42,759 nt of DNA from Eubacterium sp. AF16-48 (lineage in GTDB: Bacteria; Bacillota; Clostridia; Lachnospirales; Lachnospiraceae). The notes beneath the pieces are model-generated. The model was not told the origin of the DNA and made no database searches. It was given only the letters and a program-made list of their open reading frames with translations. Shown here piece after piece: positions 9,477 to 18,406 of this stretch (positions are counted from its first letter, which is position 1; every line of letters begins with the position of its first letter). The stretch lies in contig NZ_QUHB01000016.1 in the NCBI RefSeq assembly GCF_003479405.1, positions 5,881 to 48,639 on the forward strand, read 5' to 3'. A program made the position numbers and the translations under genes.

Positions 9477-10880
9477 TTAATTTGGGTTAATTTTCTTTTT
9501 AAGAACATCAATCATGTTTCTAACGTTATCATCTTCCTCAATTTCGTTCTTAATCTTTTCGTATCCAAAACTAACGGTAGCGTGATTATTCTTTTTAAGG
9601 GCTGCAGCTATAGTTGATAATTTCTCATCAGTATAAACTCTGCACAGATACATACATACCTGACGTGGATATGCAATTTCCTTGCTTTTCTTCTTAGAAC
9701 AAATGTCCGCAGGAGAAATCTGGAAATGCTCTGCTACAATATTTATAATGTAATCACATGTTATTTTGTTTTCTTTATTTTCAACCTTTAATGTTTCAGC
9801 TGCAAATTCCGCAGTTATTTCAGAATCATTGTTAATCTTAGAAAAAGCTATAACATTATTAAGGGAACCTTCAAGTTCACGGACATTTGATACAAAGTGT
9901 GTGGCAATGTAATCAAGTGCCTTTAAGAAATTAACACTGAAAGTATCATCCTTGTCATCTGTAAGAATATATCCCTTTGATTCAGCATGCTTTCTAAGAA
10001 TTGCCATACGGGTTTCATAGTCAGGACTTTGCATATCTACTGTAAGTCCCTGCTGGAAACGGCTTTTTAGTCTGTCAGCAATATCTTCTATTTCTTCAGG
10101 TCTTCTATCTGATGTTATAACTATCTGTTTATGCTTTAAAAAGAGATTGTTAAAAATGTTAAATATCTCTTCCTGGGTTCTGTCTTTTTTTGAAATAAAC
10201 TGAATATCATCTATAAGCAAAACATCAACGTTACGATATTTATTTCTGAATTCAATAATTTCTTCCTGACTTGTCTGTTTAGCACGAAGTAAATCAATAA
10301 CTTCGTTGGTAAAGGATTCAGTATCTGTGTACAAAACCTTTGCTTTTTTATCCTGCTTCAAAATATAGTTTCCTATAGACTGAAGAAGGTGGGTTTTTCC
10401 AAGACCTACACCTCCGTAGATAAAAAGGGGATTATATACTTCTCCCGGAGAATCTGCAACGGCAAGGGATGTAACCTGAGCGGCTGCATTGTTACCAACT
10501 ACAAAAGAATCAAAAGTATACTTTGAATCTAAGTGAGCTTCGTGTATTCTCTTTTCAAGTACTAAATCCTCATCATTTACTGCAGGAATAGATGAAACTT
10601 TCTTTTCTTCATCATCTCCCGGCAATACAATTTGTAATTCGATGTCTTCTTCAAGAACCACGGAAATGGAAATCTGAAGAAAATCGAAATATTTTTTATT
10701 AATATATTGAAGACTTGCGCTTCCGCTTCTTCCGGTAAAAACAAGAGTCACGACATTGTTTTCAAAAGATTTTACTTTTAGTGGTAAAATAAACGTTTTG
10801 AAAGAAATATCCTGTATATCATACTCCTGTTTGAAAAAATCCAATATTTCAGACCATTTTTGTTGTAAAATGTCTATCAT
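9477..10880 (-). CDS. dnaA: chromosomal replication initiator protein DnaA
   Basis: AAA+ initiator that binds origin boxes and opens DNA. The 467 residues show domain I (about 1-88), a short acidic linker, and the AAA+ domain with Walker A GGVGLGKT (156-163) and Walker B LLIDDIQF (221-228). Domain IV is at about 375-467. The ATG has a strong GGAGG seven bases upstream and a promoter at 10928-10956. Oddity: the domain IV signature, DHTT in E. coli (D433-T436, DNA contacts), reads NHAT here (N432, H433, A434, T435), with LKKNN before it in place of the common FGGRD. This departs from the usual pattern in the residues that read the box, and the flanking boxes are also unusual. Confidence 0.97.
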   Translation of the reverse strand: MIDILQQKWSEILDFFKQEYDIQDISFKTFILPLKVKSFENNVVTLVFTGRSGSASLQYINKKYFDFLQISISVVLEEDIELQIVLPGDDEEKKVSSIPAVNDEDLVLEKRIHEAHLDSKYTFDSFVVGNNAAAQVTSLAVADSPGEVYNPLFIYGGVGLGKTHLLQSIGNYILKQDKKAKVLYTDTESFTNEVIDLLRAKQTSQEEIIEFRNKYRNVDVLLIDDIQFISKKDRTQEEIFNIFNNLFLKHKQIVITSDRRPEEIEDIADRLKSRFQQGLTVDMQSPDYETRMAILRKHAESKGYILTDDKDDTFSVNFLKALDYIATHFVSNVRELEGSLNNVIAFSKINNDSEITAEFAAETLKVENKENKITCDYIINIVAEHFQISPADICSKKKSKEIAYPRQVCMYLCRVYTDEKLSTIAAALKKNNHATVSFGYEKIKNEIEEDDNVRNMIDVLKKKINPN

Positions 10881-10927
10881 AAAGACCTCCTAAAATGATA
10901 AAAAGGCTCAAAAGCCCATACAGTAAT

Positions 10928-10956
10928 ATAATACACCAAAAAAGGTTCATTTTCAA
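10928..10956 (-). promoter_or_regulatory. predicted sigma-A promoter of dnaA
   Basis: On the minus strand, TTGAAA (10956-10951) and TATTAT (10933-10928) are separated by exactly 17 bp. Transcription would begin near 10921, giving a leader of about 40 bases before the dnaA ATG. The DnaA-box-like sites at 11072-11199 lie just upstream, suitably placed for autoregulation. Elements were identified by eye only. Confidence 0.6.
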
Positions 10957-11071
10957 TAGATATAAATAATAGGAAGAAAGAAAAAAAGCAGGATATAATA
11001 GTCATATTTAACAATTAACAATTTGAGGATTATTTAATGCGATTTACATAAAATTATTTTGGATTTACATA

Positions 11072-11199
11072 ATATCGACAGTTATCGACAAAATAAATTA
11101 AAAGTTATTAACATTAAAAAATGGAAAATCCGAAAAAATGGGCATAAAAGTTAAAAAAATGGGCAAGTTATTAACATTCTATTAACATCGCGTTGATAA
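11072..11199. other. oriC: oriC, dnaA-rpmH part: second DnaA-box-like cluster
   Basis: Box-like 9-mers in the 530-bp dnaA-rpmH gap are ATATCGACA (11072-11080), TTATCGACA (11082-11090, one mismatch from the E. coli consensus), TTATTAACA (11105-11113 and 11168-11176), CTATTAACA (11179-11187), and TTATCAACG on the minus strand (11191-11199). The two perfect TTATTAACA copies are 63 bp apart, six helical turns. The rest of the gap (10957-11071 and 11200-11337) is AT-rich without further features I recognise. The pattern matches the upstream half of a bipartite Gram-positive origin. Confidence 0.75.
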
Positions 11200-11337
11200 C
11201 TTATGTTAAGTAGAGGTAAAATTATGTAAATCAAATGTAAAATTAAATAAAATCAAAGAATTATAAAAAATCGGGGATATTGGGTAAAAGTGTGAAAAAG
11301 GGTTGAAATTAATGGAGAAATGTGGTTTAATTAATGC

Positions 11338-11366
11338 TTGACTACGAATATTCTTACATTTATAAT
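11338..11366 (+). promoter_or_regulatory. strong sigma-A promoter of rpmH
   Basis: TTGACT (11338-11343) and a perfect TATAAT (11361-11366) are separated by 17 bp. An ideal ribosome site, AAGGAGGTG (11395-11403), follows before the rpmH ATG at 11411. This divergent promoter, opposite the dnaA promoter across the origin, starts the rpmH-rnpA-yidD-yidC-jag series. Confidence 0.8.
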
Positions 11367-11410
11367 TGTAATGATGTTTTACTATAGAACAGAAAAGGAG
11401 GTGCCGGATT

Positions 11411-11545
11411 ATGAAGATGACATTTCAGCCAAAGAAAAGACAGAGATCAAAAGTTCATGGATTTAGAAAAAGAATGAGCACAGCAGGCGGTAGAAAAGTT
11501 CTTGCCAGCAGAAGAGCAAAGGGAAGAAAGAAATTATCAGCTTAG
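11411..11545 (+). CDS. rpmH: 50S ribosomal protein L34
   Basis: Very short, highly basic ribosomal protein of the large subunit, 44 residues. It begins [18 protein letters not shown] and ends [10 protein letters not shown], matching the family along its whole length. The start is fixed by a perfect AAGGAGGTG seven bases upstream. It is the first gene on the right arm of the origin and is followed at once by a hairpin with a T-run that should reduce transcription into rnpA, so that the ribosomal protein is made in excess over the RNase P protein. Confidence 0.97.
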   Translation: MKMTFQPKKRQRSKVHGFRKRMSTAGGRKVLASRRAKGRKKLSA

Positions 11546-11570
11546 GTCGCATTCAATGTGACCTTTTTTC
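11545..11570 (+). terminator. intercistronic terminator/attenuator between rpmH and rnpA
   Basis: Arms GGTCGCATT and AATGTGACC pair with one G-T wobble, so the practical loop is about five bases, and six T follow at 11564-11569. It starts on the last base of the rpmH stop codon. As rnpA has no clear promoter of its own in the 27 bp that follow, this is probably a leaky terminator that adjusts the L34 to RnpA ratio. Confidence 0.75.
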
Positions 11571-11597
11571 TTTGCCATTTAACAGGAGAAAATTATT

Positions 11598-11951
11598 ATG
11601 AATAGTTTAAAAAAGAATTATGATTCATTAAAAAAAAATAGTGATTTTCAAAATGTTTACGCAAACGGAAAGTCAATGGCAAATAAGTATTTAGTTATGT
11701 ATGTTTTATCTAATGATTTAAGCATTAACAGATTAGGTATTTCAGTAAGTAAAAAAGTAGGAAATAGTGTAGTGAGACATCACCTGACCCGCTTAATCAG
11801 AGAAAGCTACAGATTAAATAGCAGTATGTTCAATAGTGGTTTGGACATAGTCGTGGTAGTGAGAAATACTGCCAGGGACAAATCTTATAAAGAAATCGAA
11901 AGTGCACTAATGCACTTAGGAAAAATTCAGAAGATTTTAAATAACATTTAA
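11598..11951 (+). CDS. rnpA: ribonuclease P protein component
   Basis: Basic protein cofactor of the RNase P ribozyme that trims 5' ends of tRNA precursors. The 117 residues match family length. LGISVSKKVGNSVVRHHLTRLIRESYR is the conserved core. Within it the family's RNR motif, usually RNRxKR, reads RHHLTR, so an Asn, an Arg and a Lys that normally touch RNA are replaced by His, His and Thr. AGGAG lies nine bases before the ATG. It follows rpmH, the near-universal arrangement. Identity is secure despite the altered motif. Confidence 0.94.
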   Translation: MNSLKKNYDSLKKNSDFQNVYANGKSMANKYLVMYVLSNDLSINRLGISVSKKVGNSVVRHHLTRLIRESYRLNSSMFNSGLDIVVVVRNTARDKSYKEIESALMHLGKIQKILNNI

Positions 11952-12032
11952 ATTGATTATTTGAAATTAAATTTGTAACTAATTTGAAAATAGGCTTTTG
12001 ACTGCATAATTTAATTGATTAGAGGATTTAAT

Positions 12033-12275
12033 ATGAAGATTTTTAAATTAATATCTAAGGCAATCAATTATACATTAATAGGAATGATAAAGTTTTACAG
12101 AAAATATTTATCTCCCATGAAGAGAACATGCCATTGCAGGTATATTCCCACATGCTCCCAGTATGCAGTAGAGGCTTTACAAAAATATGGACCATTAAAG
12201 GGGTCATATCTCGCCATTAAAAGGATACTCAGATGTAATCCTTTACATAAGGGTGGGTACGATCCAGTTCCTTAA
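12033..12275 (+). CDS. yidD: YidD-family membrane protein insertion efficiency factor
   Basis: Small protein (80 residues) that sits at the membrane and assists YidC-dependent protein insertion. The cysteine-containing block [18 protein letters not shown] and [14 protein letters not shown] at the C-terminus are diagnostic. I chose the ATG at 12033 because AGAGGA lies seven bases before it; an in-frame TTG at 12015 would overlap that ribosome site. The gene lies in the conserved rnpA-yidD-yidC order, 16 bp before yidC. Confidence 0.93.
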   Translation: MKIFKLISKAINYTLIGMIKFYRKYLSPMKRTCHCRYIPTCSQYAVEALQKYGPLKGSYLAIKRILRCNPLHKGGYDPVP

Positions 12276-12291
12276 AAGGTAGGAGGATTAA

Positions 12292-13539
12292 TTGGATAAT
12301 TTAATATTAGCTACACAGACAGGTGGTATTTTAAAACCTTTTGCATGGATTTTAGGTAAAATACTTGAAATTATTTATGATTTGTTTTCAACAATGGGAA
12401 TTTATAATATTGGTTTTTGTATTATATTATTTACTATTGTTGTAAGAATGCTTATGCTTCCAATGCAGATTAAGCAGCAGAAGTTTTCAAAGCTTAATTC
12501 AGTAATGACACCTGAAATTCAGAAAATCCAGAAGAAGTATCAGGGAAAGAAAGACCAGCAATCCCAGTTGGCACAGCAGGAAGAAATTAAAGCAGTATAT
12601 GATAAGTATGGAACATCTCCTACAGGAAGCTGTTTACAGTTATTAATACAGATGCCTATTCTTTTTGCACTTTACAGAGTTATTATGAACGTTCCGGCAT
12701 ATGTTAAGCCGGTTAAGGATTTATATTTACAGGTTCTTAACGGATTAAATGCTACACAGATGAAGCAGTTTTTCGGAATTGATGGTTTAGCATCCGGTTT
12801 ATCTCAGGATAAGATAAACGGTTGTATTGATGCAATGTCAGGCTACACAAGTTCAGGTAGTGGAGTTAAACTTTCAGATGGTGTTACATTAAGTAAAATC
12901 TTAGAGGTTGCCGACAAAGGTGTAGCAGATAAGATAGAAGGAATTAATAATTTCTTTGGATTAAATTTAAGTATGTCACCTAGTGGAATGTTTAATGCAG
13001 GAATGATTTCAATTATTGTTGCACTTATTATTCCTATTTTATCAGGTTTATTCCAGTTTTTAAGTGTTCAGCTTTCACAGAAGCTTAATGGAGCTGCTAT
13101 GGATTCAGCAGATAATCCAATGGCAAGTTCAATGAAGATAATGAACATTATGATGCCACTTATGTCAATATATATGTGCTGGATTTTATCAACAGGTATT
13201 GGTCTTTACTGGATGGCAGGTTCACTTATTATGATGTTACAACAGATATTTATTAATATCCACATGAAAAAAATAGATGTTAATGATATTATTGAGGCAA
13301 ATAAGGAAAAGGCAGCTGCAAAGGCTGAAAAGCGTAAGCAGAAAGAAGGAATTTACAGAGATAAGGTTCTTGAAGCTTCAAAAACAAATACAAAGAATAT
13401 TTCCGGTAATTCTAAGATAAGTGCTTCTGAGAAAGAAGAAAAAATCAGAAAAGCAAAGGAAGCTGCAGCAAATAAGCCAAATTCTATGGCATCTAAAGTG
13501 AATATGGTTAATGAGTATAATAAACGTAATGAAAAATAG
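12292..13539 (+). CDS. yidC: membrane protein insertase YidC/SpoIIIJ (Oxa1 family)
   Basis: Polytopic insertase that places proteins into the cytoplasmic membrane alone or with SecYEG. The 415 residues begin with a membrane segment rather than a lipoprotein signal. The first core helix and following amphipathic region (IVVRMLMLPMQIKQQKFSK) and PTGSCLQLLIQMPILFALYRVI are typical. About 100 residues separate the second and third core helices, longer than in Bacillus. GLYWMAGSLIMMLQQ lies near the end of the membrane part, and a lysine-rich soluble tail follows, probably contacting ribosomes. The start codon is TTG, supported by AGGAGG (12281-12286) five bases upstream and no better ATG. Confidence 0.94.
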   Translation: MDNLILATQTGGILKPFAWILGKILEIIYDLFSTMGIYNIGFCIILFTIVVRMLMLPMQIKQQKFSKLNSVMTPEIQKIQKKYQGKKDQQSQLAQQEEIKAVYDKYGTSPTGSCLQLLIQMPILFALYRVIMNVPAYVKPVKDLYLQVLNGLNATQMKQFFGIDGLASGLSQDKINGCIDAMSGYTSSGSGVKLSDGVTLSKILEVADKGVADKIEGINNFFGLNLSMSPSGMFNAGMISIIVALIIPILSGLFQFLSVQLSQKLNGAAMDSADNPMASSMKIMNIMMPLMSIYMCWILSTGIGLYWMAGSLIMMLQQIFINIHMKKIDVNDIIEANKEKAAAKAEKRKQKEGIYRDKVLEASKTNTKNISGNSKISASEKEEKIRKAKEAAANKPNSMASKVNMVNEYNKRNEK

Positions 13540-13550
13540 AGGTAAAAATA

Positions 13551-14180
13551 ATGGAATTTAAAGAATATAATGGAAAAAATGTTGACGAGGCAGTCACAAA
13601 AGCATGTGTAGACCTTGGTGTACCAACAGAAAAGTTAGAATATGAAGTTATAGAAAAGGGAAGTAACGGATTTTTAGGAATTGGTAGTAAACCTGCTGTA
13701 ATAAAGGCAAGAAAGAATGCTTCTACAGAAGGTATTATCAGAGAATTTCTTGGCAAAGTATTCGAGGCAATGGAACTTACAGTTAAGGTTGACATTGACA
13801 TAAGGGAAGAAGAAAAAGAAAACATTGCAAACATTAATGTTATTGGTGATGATGTTGGAATCCTTATTGGAAAAAGAGGACAGACTCTTGATTCATTACA
13901 GTATCTTGTAAGTTTAGTTGTAAATAAAGAAAGTGACAAGTTTATAAGAGTTAAGCTTGACACAGAAAATTATAGAGAAAGAAGAAAAGCAACCCTTGAA
14001 AATCTTGCAAAGAACATTGCAATTAAGGTTAAGAGAATAAGAAAACCGGTTGCTTTAGAGCCAATGAATCCATATGAAAGAAGAATCATTCATTCAGCTC
14101 TTCAGAATGACAGATATTGTACAACAAGAAGTGAGGGAGAAGAACCTTACAGACACGTAGTTGTTGTTTTGAAAAAATAA
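13551..14180 (+). CDS. jag: RNA-binding protein Jag/KhpB (Jag-N, KH, R3H domains)
   Basis: Single-strand RNA/DNA-binding protein that in Gram-positives is linked to cell elongation and partners with KhpA. The 209 residues show an N-terminal Jag domain (MEFKEYNGKNVDEAVTKA and GSNGFLGIGSKPA), a central KH domain with the GXXG loop IGKRGQTLDSLQYLV, and a C-terminal R3H domain with NPYERRIIHSALQ. It begins 11 bp after yidC, the standard neighbour, and is followed by a terminator, closing the rpmH operon. Confidence 0.94.
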   Translation: MEFKEYNGKNVDEAVTKACVDLGVPTEKLEYEVIEKGSNGFLGIGSKPAVIKARKNASTEGIIREFLGKVFEAMELTVKVDIDIREEEKENIANINVIGDDVGILIGKRGQTLDSLQYLVSLVVNKESDKFIRVKLDTENYRERRKATLENLAKNIAIKVKRIRKPVALEPMNPYERRIIHSALQNDRYCTTRSEGEEPYRHVVVVLKK

Positions 14181-14194
14181 TAATATGGAATTTT

Positions 14195-14228
14195 AAATGC
14201 TCTTCACATAAAGTGGAGGGCATTTTTC
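14195..14228 (+). terminator. terminator after jag
   Basis: AATGCTCTTCAC pairs with GTGGAGGGCATT (12 bp, two G-T wobbles) around a short loop, followed by a T-rich stretch. It closes the rpmH-to-jag operon before the mnmE promoter. Confidence 0.75.
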
Positions 14229-14229
14229 T

Positions 14230-14258
14230 TTTACTAAATTGTATATATGTGATATACT
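14230..14258 (+). promoter_or_regulatory. predicted promoter of mnmE
   Basis: TTTACT (14230-14235) and TATACT (14253-14258) with a 17-bp spacer follow directly after the jag terminator and lie 37 bp before the mnmE ATG. Placement supports it; activity is inferred. Confidence 0.55.
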
Positions 14259-14295
14259 TTAAATTTAGTAAAGTTTAATTTAGAAAAGGTGTATT

Positions 14296-15672
14296 ATGAA
14301 GATAACAGAGACTATTGCAGCGATATCTTCATCTGCTGGAAATTCAGGAATAGGTATAATAAGAATTAGCGGTGATGAGGCAATAGAAGTTGCAGACAGA
14401 GTTTTTAAATCCCATAAAAATATTAGGTTAAAGGATGTAGATTCCCATACGGTTCATTATGGACATATTGTTGATGGAGATAAAATTATAGATCAGGTTT
14501 TAGTTATTGTTTTAAAAAATCCACATTCTTATACCGGGGAAGATACGGTGGAAATTGATTGCCACGGCGGAATGCTTATACTTAAAAAGGTATTAGAACT
14601 GGTATTAAAGAACGGTGCTAAAGCTGCAGAACCGGGAGAATTCACAAAGAGAGCTTTTTTAAATGGAAAGTTGGATTTGTCTCAGGCAGAAGCAGTTATG
14701 GATTTAATAAATTCAAAGAATAATTTTGCCCTTGACAGTTCAATTAATCAGTTAAGGGGAAATATATCTGAGGAAATAAAGGAATTAAGAAGCAGCATAA
14801 TATATCACATTGCTTTTATTGAGTCAGCATTAGATGATCCGGAGCATATCAGTTTAGATGGATATGAGGATGAAATAAATGAAATGTTAAATGATAATAT
14901 TTTAAGAATAAAGAAGATGATTAAGTCCTTTGATAATGGAAAAATAATGAAGGAAGGAGTTAAAACTGTTATTCTTGGGAAGCCCAATGCAGGAAAATCA
15001 TCACTTCTTAATTTAATGCTTGGTGAGGAAAGGGCTATTGTAACGGATATTGAGGGAACTACCCGTGATACTTTAGAGGAAAATATTAACCTTGGAGGAA
15101 TAAGTCTTAAGATAATAGATACTGCAGGAATTAGAAATACTGATGATAAGGTGGAACAAATAGGTGTTAACAAAGCAAAGGATATGGCTAAGGATGCAGA
15201 CCTTATTATTTTTGTGGCAGACGGTTCTAAAGAGTTAGATGATAATGACAGGGATATTATTAACATTATTGAAGATAAACCGGCTATTATATTAATAAAT
15301 AAGTCAGATATTAACACGGTTATTGACATAGATGCCTTAAAAGAAAGTTCAAAAAGGGATGTAATACTTTTTTCAGCAAAGGAAGGTCATGGAATTGATG
15401 TACTTGAAGATAAAATTGAAAAGATGTTTTACTCAGGGAAAGTAACATACAATGACCAAATTTATATAACTAATGCAAGACATAAAGAAGCACTGGATAA
15501 TGCATATGATAGTTTGTGTCGTGTAAAGGAATCAGTTGACGCAGGTATGCCGGAGGATTTTTATTCAATTGATTTAATGGATGCTTACGAAAGCTTGGGA
15601 CTAATAATAGGGGAAAGTGTGGAAGATGACCTTGTAAATGAAATTTTTTCTAAATTTTGTATGGGAAAATAA
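14296..15672 (+). CDS. mnmE: tRNA modification GTPase MnmE (TrmE)
   Basis: With MnmG it installs the carboxymethylaminomethyl group on the wobble uridine of several tRNAs. The 458 residues show the folate-binding N-terminal domain ([21 protein letters not shown]), a helical middle, and an inserted G domain with [10 protein letters not shown] (G1), GTTRDT (G2), DTAGIR (G3) and NKSD (G4). It ends in FCMGK, the C-terminal cysteine motif (C[LIVM]GK). The partner mnmG begins 17 bp downstream, as in most Firmicutes. Confidence 0.97.
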   Translation: MKITETIAAISSSAGNSGIGIIRISGDEAIEVADRVFKSHKNIRLKDVDSHTVHYGHIVDGDKIIDQVLVIVLKNPHSYTGEDTVEIDCHGGMLILKKVLELVLKNGAKAAEPGEFTKRAFLNGKLDLSQAEAVMDLINSKNNFALDSSINQLRGNISEEIKELRSSIIYHIAFIESALDDPEHISLDGYEDEINEMLNDNILRIKKMIKSFDNGKIMKEGVKTVILGKPNAGKSSLLNLMLGEERAIVTDIEGTTRDTLEENINLGGISLKIIDTAGIRNTDDKVEQIGVNKAKDMAKDADLIIFVADGSKELDDNDRDIINIIEDKPAIILINKSDINTVIDIDALKESSKRDVILFSAKEGHGIDVLEDKIEKMFYSGKVTYNDQIYITNARHKEALDNAYDSLCRVKESVDAGMPEDFYSIDLMDAYESLGLIIGESVEDDLVNEIFSKFCMGK

Positions 15673-15689
15673 TTATTGGAGATAAAAAA

Positions 15690-17573
15690 ATGCCGAATGT
15701 AGTTGAAAATTATGATGTTGTAATAATTGGTGCAGGTCATGCAGGATGTGAAGCGGCCTTAGCTTCAGCAAGACTTGGACTTAATACTATTGTTTTTACT
15801 GTAAGTGTTGACAGTATTGCTTTAATGCCATGCAATCCTAACATTGGAGGAACATCTAAAGGACATCTGGTAAGAGAACTAGATGCTTTAGGTGGTGAAA
15901 TGGGTAAAAATATTGACAAGACTTTTATACAGTCAAAGATGCTTAATAAATCAAAGGGACCAGCAGTTCATTCCCTTAGAGCCCAGGCTGATAAGCAGGA
16001 TTATACAAGAGAAATGCGCAAAACTCTTGAAAATACTGACAATTTAACAGTGCGACAAGGTGAAGTTGCGGAAATTGTAGTGGAAGATGGTGTAATAAAG
16101 GGCGTAAAGACTGTATCCGGTGCAACTTATTACGCTAGATCAGTAGTTTTGGCTACAGGAGTTTATTTGAAAGCTAAGTGTATTTATGGGGATGTGTTCC
16201 AGTACACCGGCCCTAACGGACTTATGGCAGCTAATCATTTAACAGATTCTTTGATTAAGAATGGAATTAAAATGAGAAGATTTAAAACGGGAACCCCTGC
16301 AAGAGTGGATAAAAGAACTGTTGATTTTTCAAAAATGGAAGAGCAGTTTGGGGATGAAAGGGTAGTGCCGTTTTCATTTTCAACAGACCCTGAAAGTGTA
16401 CAAAAGGAACAGGTTTCGTGTTGGCTTACTTACACTAATGAGGAAACTCATAAAATTATAAAAGAAAATATTAACCGTTCACCGTTATTTTCAGGAATGA
16501 TAGAGGGTACCGGCCCAAGATATTGTCCATCAATTGAGGATAAGGTAGTTAAATTTGCAGATAAAAACAGACATCAGGTATTTATAGAGCCAGAGGGATT
16601 GTATACAAATGAAATGTACTTAGGTGGAATGTCATCATCACTGCCTGAGGATGTTCAATATGCAATGTATCATACAGTTCCCGGACTTGAAAATGCAAAA
16701 ATAGTTAGAAATGCCTATGCAATAGAGTACGATTGTATAGAATATGGACAGTTGTTACCTAATTTGGAGTTTAAAAATATTAAGGGATTGTTTAGTGCAG
16801 GACAGTTTAACGGAAGTTCGGGATATGAGGAGGCAGCTGCTCAGGGAATTATTGCGGGAATTAATGCTGCACGTTTTGTTCAGAACAAGGAATCAATTAT
16901 TTTGGACAGATCTCAGGCGTATATTGGAGTTTTAATTGATGATTTGGTAACTAAAGAGAGCCATGAACCTTATAGAATGATGACTTCTAGAGCAGAATAC
17001 AGGTTATTGTTAAGACAGGACAATGCTGATTTGAGACTTACAAAGATTGGTTATGAAGTCGGATTGGTTTCTGAGGAAAGATATAAGTATGTTTGTGAGA
17101 AAGAAAGGTTAATTGAAGAAGAAGTTAAACGTTTGGAAAATTATAAGGTAGGTGCAGCAAGAGAAAATCAGGAGATATTAGAGAAACTTGGAACTACACC
17201 TCTTAAGACAGCTACAACTTTAGGGGAATTAATAAGAAGACCTGAGTTAAATTATGATTTAATAAAAGAGTTGGATAAAGATAGAAAAGAATTGCCTTAT
17301 GATGTAATAGAACAGGTTAACATAAATATTAAATATAATGGTTATATTGAGAGACAAAAGAAGCAGGTAAAGAATTTTAAAAAATTGGAAAATAAAAAGA
17401 TACCTGAAGATTTTGATTATAAAAAGGTAAAAAGTCTGCGCATAGAAGCCGTACAAAAGCTGGAGTTTTATAGACCTGTTAATATAGGACAGGCATCAAG
17501 AATTTCCGGAGTTTCACCGGCAGATATTTCGGTTTTGCTGATTTATATGGAACAAATGAACAGAAAACACTAG
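15690..17573 (+). CDS. mnmG: tRNA uridine-5-carboxymethylaminomethyl modification enzyme MnmG (GidA)
   Basis: FAD-dependent partner of MnmE. The 627 residues begin with the dinucleotide-binding fold [21 protein letters not shown], continue with [18 protein letters not shown] containing the conserved active-site-region cysteine, and carry [21 protein letters not shown] and the C-terminal helical MnmE-binding domain ending [18 protein letters not shown] place the start at ATG 15690, with GGAG nine bases upstream; an in-frame TTG at 15657 lies inside mnmE and would add 11 atypical residues. Confidence 0.97.
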   Translation: MPNVVENYDVVIIGAGHAGCEAALASARLGLNTIVFTVSVDSIALMPCNPNIGGTSKGHLVRELDALGGEMGKNIDKTFIQSKMLNKSKGPAVHSLRAQADKQDYTREMRKTLENTDNLTVRQGEVAEIVVEDGVIKGVKTVSGATYYARSVVLATGVYLKAKCIYGDVFQYTGPNGLMAANHLTDSLIKNGIKMRRFKTGTPARVDKRTVDFSKMEEQFGDERVVPFSFSTDPESVQKEQVSCWLTYTNEETHKIIKENINRSPLFSGMIEGTGPRYCPSIEDKVVKFADKNRHQVFIEPEGLYTNEMYLGGMSSSLPEDVQYAMYHTVPGLENAKIVRNAYAIEYDCIEYGQLLPNLEFKNIKGLFSAGQFNGSSGYEEAAAQGIIAGINAARFVQNKESIILDRSQAYIGVLIDDLVTKESHEPYRMMTSRAEYRLLLRQDNADLRLTKIGYEVGLVSEERYKYVCEKERLIEEEVKRLENYKVGAARENQEILEKLGTTPLKTATTLGELIRRPELNYDLIKELDKDRKELPYDVIEQVNINIKYNGYIERQKKQVKNFKKLENKKIPEDFDYKKVKSLRIEAVQKLEFYRPVNIGQASRISGVSPADISVLLIYMEQMNRKH

Positions 17574-17655
17574 AATATTATGTAAACCGTAACTGGTTAA
17601 TATAAATAAAATTATGTAAACTAATATGATTTAATGAAAATTAATGGAGGAATAG

Positions 17656-18375
17656 ATGATTCAGGGGCGTAAATTGCTAGAACAGGGATTAATTCAATTA
17701 AATATTCAATTTACTGATAAACAGATTGAACAATTTATGAAATATTATGACTTGTTAATAGAAAAAAATAAGGTAATGAATCTTACTACAATTACAGATT
17801 TAAATGAAGTAATGACAAAACATTTTTTAGACAGTGTTTTAATTTCAAATGTTTTAGATATGTCTGATTTTTATACATTAGTGGATGTGGGAACAGGTGC
17901 AGGTTTTCCGGGAATCCCTATTAAAATATTATTTCCTCATTTAAAAGTTACATTAATTGATTCTCTTAACAAAAGATTGAAATTTTTAGATGATGTTATA
18001 AGTGAACTGGAACTTGATGGAATTGAAACTGTACATGGACGTGCTGAAGATTTAGGAAATAATGATTTATACAGAGAAAAATATGATTTATGTGTTTCAA
18101 GGGCAGTGGCTAATTTATCTACTTTAAGTGAATATTGTATTCCTTTTATTAAGAAAGATGGTGTTTTTGCCAGTTATAAGGCATCAGACAGTGAAGAAGA
18201 AATAAATAATTCAAAAAACGCCATTAAAATATTAGGTGGAAGTATTAGTAAGGTATGTGAAATTGCTTTACCTGGTACAGAGGTAAAGAGAAATATAGTA
18301 ATTATTAAAAAGGATAAATGTACATCAAAAAAATATCCAAGAAAAGCAGGTACTCCATCTAAGGAGCCATTATAA
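17656..18375 (+). CDS. rsmG: 16S rRNA (guanine527-N7) methyltransferase RsmG
   Basis: Class I SAM-dependent methyltransferase that modifies G527 of 16S rRNA. It has 239 residues. The SAM loop is DVGTGAGFPGIPIKI at about 76-90. SLNKRLKFLDDV and CVSRAVANLSTLSEY are family blocks, and YPRKAGTPSKEPL is the characteristic end. GGAGG precedes the ATG. It completes the mnmE-mnmG-rsmG run before the partition genes; loss of this enzyme is known to give low-level streptomycin resistance in other bacteria. Confidence 0.96.
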   Translation: MIQGRKLLEQGLIQLNIQFTDKQIEQFMKYYDLLIEKNKVMNLTTITDLNEVMTKHFLDSVLISNVLDMSDFYTLVDVGTGAGFPGIPIKILFPHLKVTLIDSLNKRLKFLDDVISELELDGIETVHGRAEDLGNNDLYREKYDLCVSRAVANLSTLSEYCIPFIKKDGVFASYKASDSEEEINNSKNAIKILGGSISKVCEIALPGTEVKRNIVIIKKDKCTSKKYPRKAGTPSKEPL

Positions 18376-18406
18376 TTGATTTATTTCTTTAATAAATGGA
18401 GGATAT

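Noticed and set aside
14805..15329. 174-codon minus-strand open frame opposite mnmE
   Set aside because: Antisense to a conserved GTPase domain, made of Ile/Ser/Leu-rich residues mirroring AT-rich codons.
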